This document shows positions 49,240 through 50,981 of a stretch of DNA of 50,981 nt, piece by piece. Source of the DNA: Pinguiococcus pyrenoidosus (taxonomy: Eukaryota > Sar > Pinguiophyceae > Pinguiochrysidales > Pinguiochrysidaceae); the NCBI GenBank assembly GCA_019677205.1, contig JAAMXY010000294.1:1-50981 (forward strand). Reading direction: 5' to 3'. The position numbers were made by a program, and so were the translations under genes. A model generated the notes under the pieces. It saw nothing but the letters and a program-made list of their open reading frames with translations. It did no database searches and had not been told where the DNA came from. Position 1 is the first letter of the stretch. Each line of letters begins with the position of its first letter.

Positions 49240-50367
49240 TCACTTGTCATTACCACTGGGGCCCTGCGATACGAGATCGTCCTCCTCTTGTCTCACAAAT
49301 CTCGCATACGTCAGTCGCTGGCACTCGCCGCCCTCCGCAAAGCTAGACTGGAGGAAGGTCCCGTCGGCGCCTACAACTACTATGGTGTTCGGTTCGGCGC
49401 CAAAGGCGCAGATGCTCTGTGCGTGGAGGTTGTGCACCTGTGCGAAGGACCATTCGCTCTGGAAGTAGCTGGGCGCGATGCCGGGCACGATGCTGCTGAG
49501 GAAGCCCAGCCCGGACTTGGCGTTCTGCGGGAGGCCCCCGTCTTGCTCCGCGTTCGCCGCCTCTCCCACGGCTTCGGCGTCCTCGCCCTCGAGCGCCTGC
49601 AGGGACCAGATGTGCACCGTGCCCTTGTCGCTGCTGGCGGCCAGGAAGCTTGCGGTCTGGTTGAAGGTGATGGAGTAAATCTCCGCGCGGTCCATGCCTC
49701 GCCGCAGCTCGTGCAGCATCGCTCCGGTGTGCGTATCAAAGACGCGGATGAGCGTCCCCTTGTCCGAGGCCGTCGCCAAGCGGATCCCATCCTGGCTCAG
49801 CGCCAGGCAAGCGAGCTCGGACTCGTGCGCGGGGATGATGGTGCTCTTGCGGATGTCGTAGAGCTCGACGCGGACATGGCCCTTGCTGATGCCCGGGCAC
49901 GCCAGCACGGTGGACACCGCCTCGGGGCAGATGGCCACGAGGCCCTTGTGGTTGGGCAACGTGTTGATCTGATCCAGCAGCTTGAGGTCCGAGAAGCGGT
50001 ACACGTAGATCTTGTTGGCCAGGACGACGACCACGCGGTCTCTGCGCAACTTCACCGCTTTGACTTCGGAGCGAAAGCTCAGCTCTCCGATGCAGCGGTT
50101 CTGGTGGTCATCCCAGATCATCACTTTGTTGGGTGGATAGCGCGGATTGGCGCCACCCCCGACCAGCGCAAGGAGGTTACAGCGGAACAGCATCTCCACG
50201 ATCCCGATACTGCCGCTGTTAAACACTCTCTGGAAGGTCTCTTTGAAAGGGTCCACATTGTAGATGCGGAAGCCGGTCTCCGTGCCGCAGGCGAAGCAGC
50301 CAAAGTCCTGATTGAAGCCCACGAAGAGAAGCTCCGATCCCGGCTTCGTGACGCGCATGGACGACAT
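49240..50367 (-). CDS. PROPPIN/WIPI autophagy protein (WDR45/Atg18 family)
   Basis: A single exon of 375 residues from ATG 50367. The frame is open to about 50436 without an ATG, and an acceptor-like CAG there hints at a 5' UTR intron. The start LFVGFNQDFGCFACGTETGF, followed by RIYN, is the typical first blade of this family. Later blades show VMIWDDHQNRCIGEL, SKGHVRVELYDI, LACLALSQDGIRLATASDKG and LIRVFDTHTG. The phosphoinositide-binding motif reads LRRG (ELRRGMDRAEIYSITFNQT), the form common in the WIPI3/WDR45B branch. PROPPINs bind PI3P and PI(3,5)P2 on autophagosomal and endosomal membranes and act in autophagosome formation. A Gly/Ala/Glu-rich loop lies between blades 6 and 7 (about 255-285). 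Confidence 0.93.
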   Translation of the reverse strand: MSSMRVTKPGSELLFVGFNQDFGCFACGTETGFRIYNVDPFKETFQRVFNSGSIGIVEMLFRCNLLALVGGGANPRYPPNKVMIWDDHQNRCIGELSFRSEVKAVKLRRDRVVVVLANKIYVYRFSDLKLLDQINTLPNHKGLVAICPEAVSTVLACPGISKGHVRVELYDIRKSTIIPAHESELACLALSQDGIRLATASDKGTLIRVFDTHTGAMLHELRRGMDRAEIYSITFNQTASFLAASSDKGTVHIWSLQALEGEDAEAVGEAANAEQDGGLPQNAKSGLGFLSSIVPGIAPSYFQSEWSFAQVHNLHAQSICAFGAEPNTIVVVGADGTFLQSSFAEGGECQRLTYARFVRQEEDDLVSQGPSGNDK

Positions 50368-50981
50368 GCTACCAAGCCGCTCCAAAACGGCCCTTTCCGG
50401 CGCCAGGAAGAGCAACCTGCTTGAAGCGAGGCACAACGGCGTCAGTTCACCAAATCGACGCCCAGCTGCGCGCTTCCCAGCGCCACTAGAAGCGTCTCAA
50501 ACGTCCTGAGCGGCAACAGTGTACCTTGGTGGCCAAGCGCGCGCGAATGCTCCGCGAATTCGTCGATCTTCCCGGAAATGGCGCGCTAGCCATGGGACCC
50601 GTTGTTTCAATTGGGGAATTATCAGATGCCAGCATGGAGTCCCGTGGATGTGGAAACCGTTTGGGGACAAGCTTCTGAGCGCGCGAAGTTTGGCCAAAGC
50701 AGAAGGTCGAGGTGGAAGGACGTGGCCAATCAAGTAGGAGGCAACGACGGAAGCGGACCAATGATGCTGTCAGAGCTCCCATCGAATGACAGACGGATCT
50801 CAGTTACGGATCGCAAAGATGACGATCGACACTCCGTGACAAATTGAACGTACGAGGAAACTTGGGAGGTCATCCTGTGTTTATGGTATGTCAAATTATA
50901 TCAATTTCTAAACATAATTTTTACCATAAATTTATCATTAATATAGAGAATTTATTCAAAATATTTGATCATGACACGCAT
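50368..50981. other. Right flank, no gene recognised
   Basis: Upstream region of the WIPI gene. It contains a CCAAT box at 50726-50730 and becomes strongly AT-rich from about 50875 to the end. No open frame of note. Confidence 0.5.

Overview
This is nuclear DNA from a unicellular eukaryote. Nearly every gene can be reconstructed as a spliced gene with GT-AG introns, most 60 to 100 bp long, and reading phase is conserved across every junction I placed (about 69 introns). The best clue to lineage is the Rieske oxygenase at 29596-31368. It starts with a signal peptide followed by an Ala-Phe cleavage context, the bipartite targeting signal of plastids of secondary red-algal origin. I infer a photosynthetic stramenopile; a haptophyte or cryptophyte cannot be excluded. 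Genes are GC-rich (roughly 55-65 percent), with a few AT-rich patches between them.

Layout. 675-3469 (+): an ABC1/ADCK2-like atypical kinase, 7 exons. 3869-7507 (-) and 8896-11169 (+): a head-to-head pair of R1R2R3-MYB factors, one with about 20 exons and one intronless. 12112-13140 (+): a small unknown gene. 13302-15187 (-): a TEY-type MAP kinase, 10 exons. 16851-18884 and 19392-20296 (+): two unknown, low-complexity or charged proteins. 20648-23011 (-): a PP2C phosphatase, 12 exons. 23503-25498 (+): mitochondrial ATP synthase subunit alpha. 25499-29595: a gene-poor stretch with an AT-rich island and probable transposon relics. 29596-31368 (+): the Rieske oxygenase. 31557-32645 (-): Fes1/HspBP1. 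33337-34573 (-): a ZIP metal transporter. 34962-36820 (+): a HOOK-family dynein adaptor. 36951-37782 (-): coatomer zeta. 38100-41020 (+): a 745-residue unknown. 41005-42703 (-): a CMR1/WDR76-like WD40 protein with an N-terminal PIP box. 43029-47025 (+): CAND1. 47142-48029 (-): an unknown. 49240-50367 (-): a PROPPIN/WIPI autophagy protein.

The genes form no dedicated pathway cluster. They are housekeeping and signalling genes packed tail to tail (gaps of 116 to 190 bp, and one 16-bp coding overlap) or head to head across 300-500 bp promoters. I found no tRNA, rRNA or CRISPR array, and nothing that justifies claiming a wholly new multi-gene system. The most interesting leads are the contrasting MYB pair, the PIP box on the WDR76-like protein, the five orphan genes, the relaxed 5' splice-site consensus, and the AT-rich island with transposon relics.

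Exon coordinates come from reading splice sites by eye and checking frame and length. Start codons are the first plausible ATG; tools that allow GTG or TTG starts extend several of these frames upstream without support.
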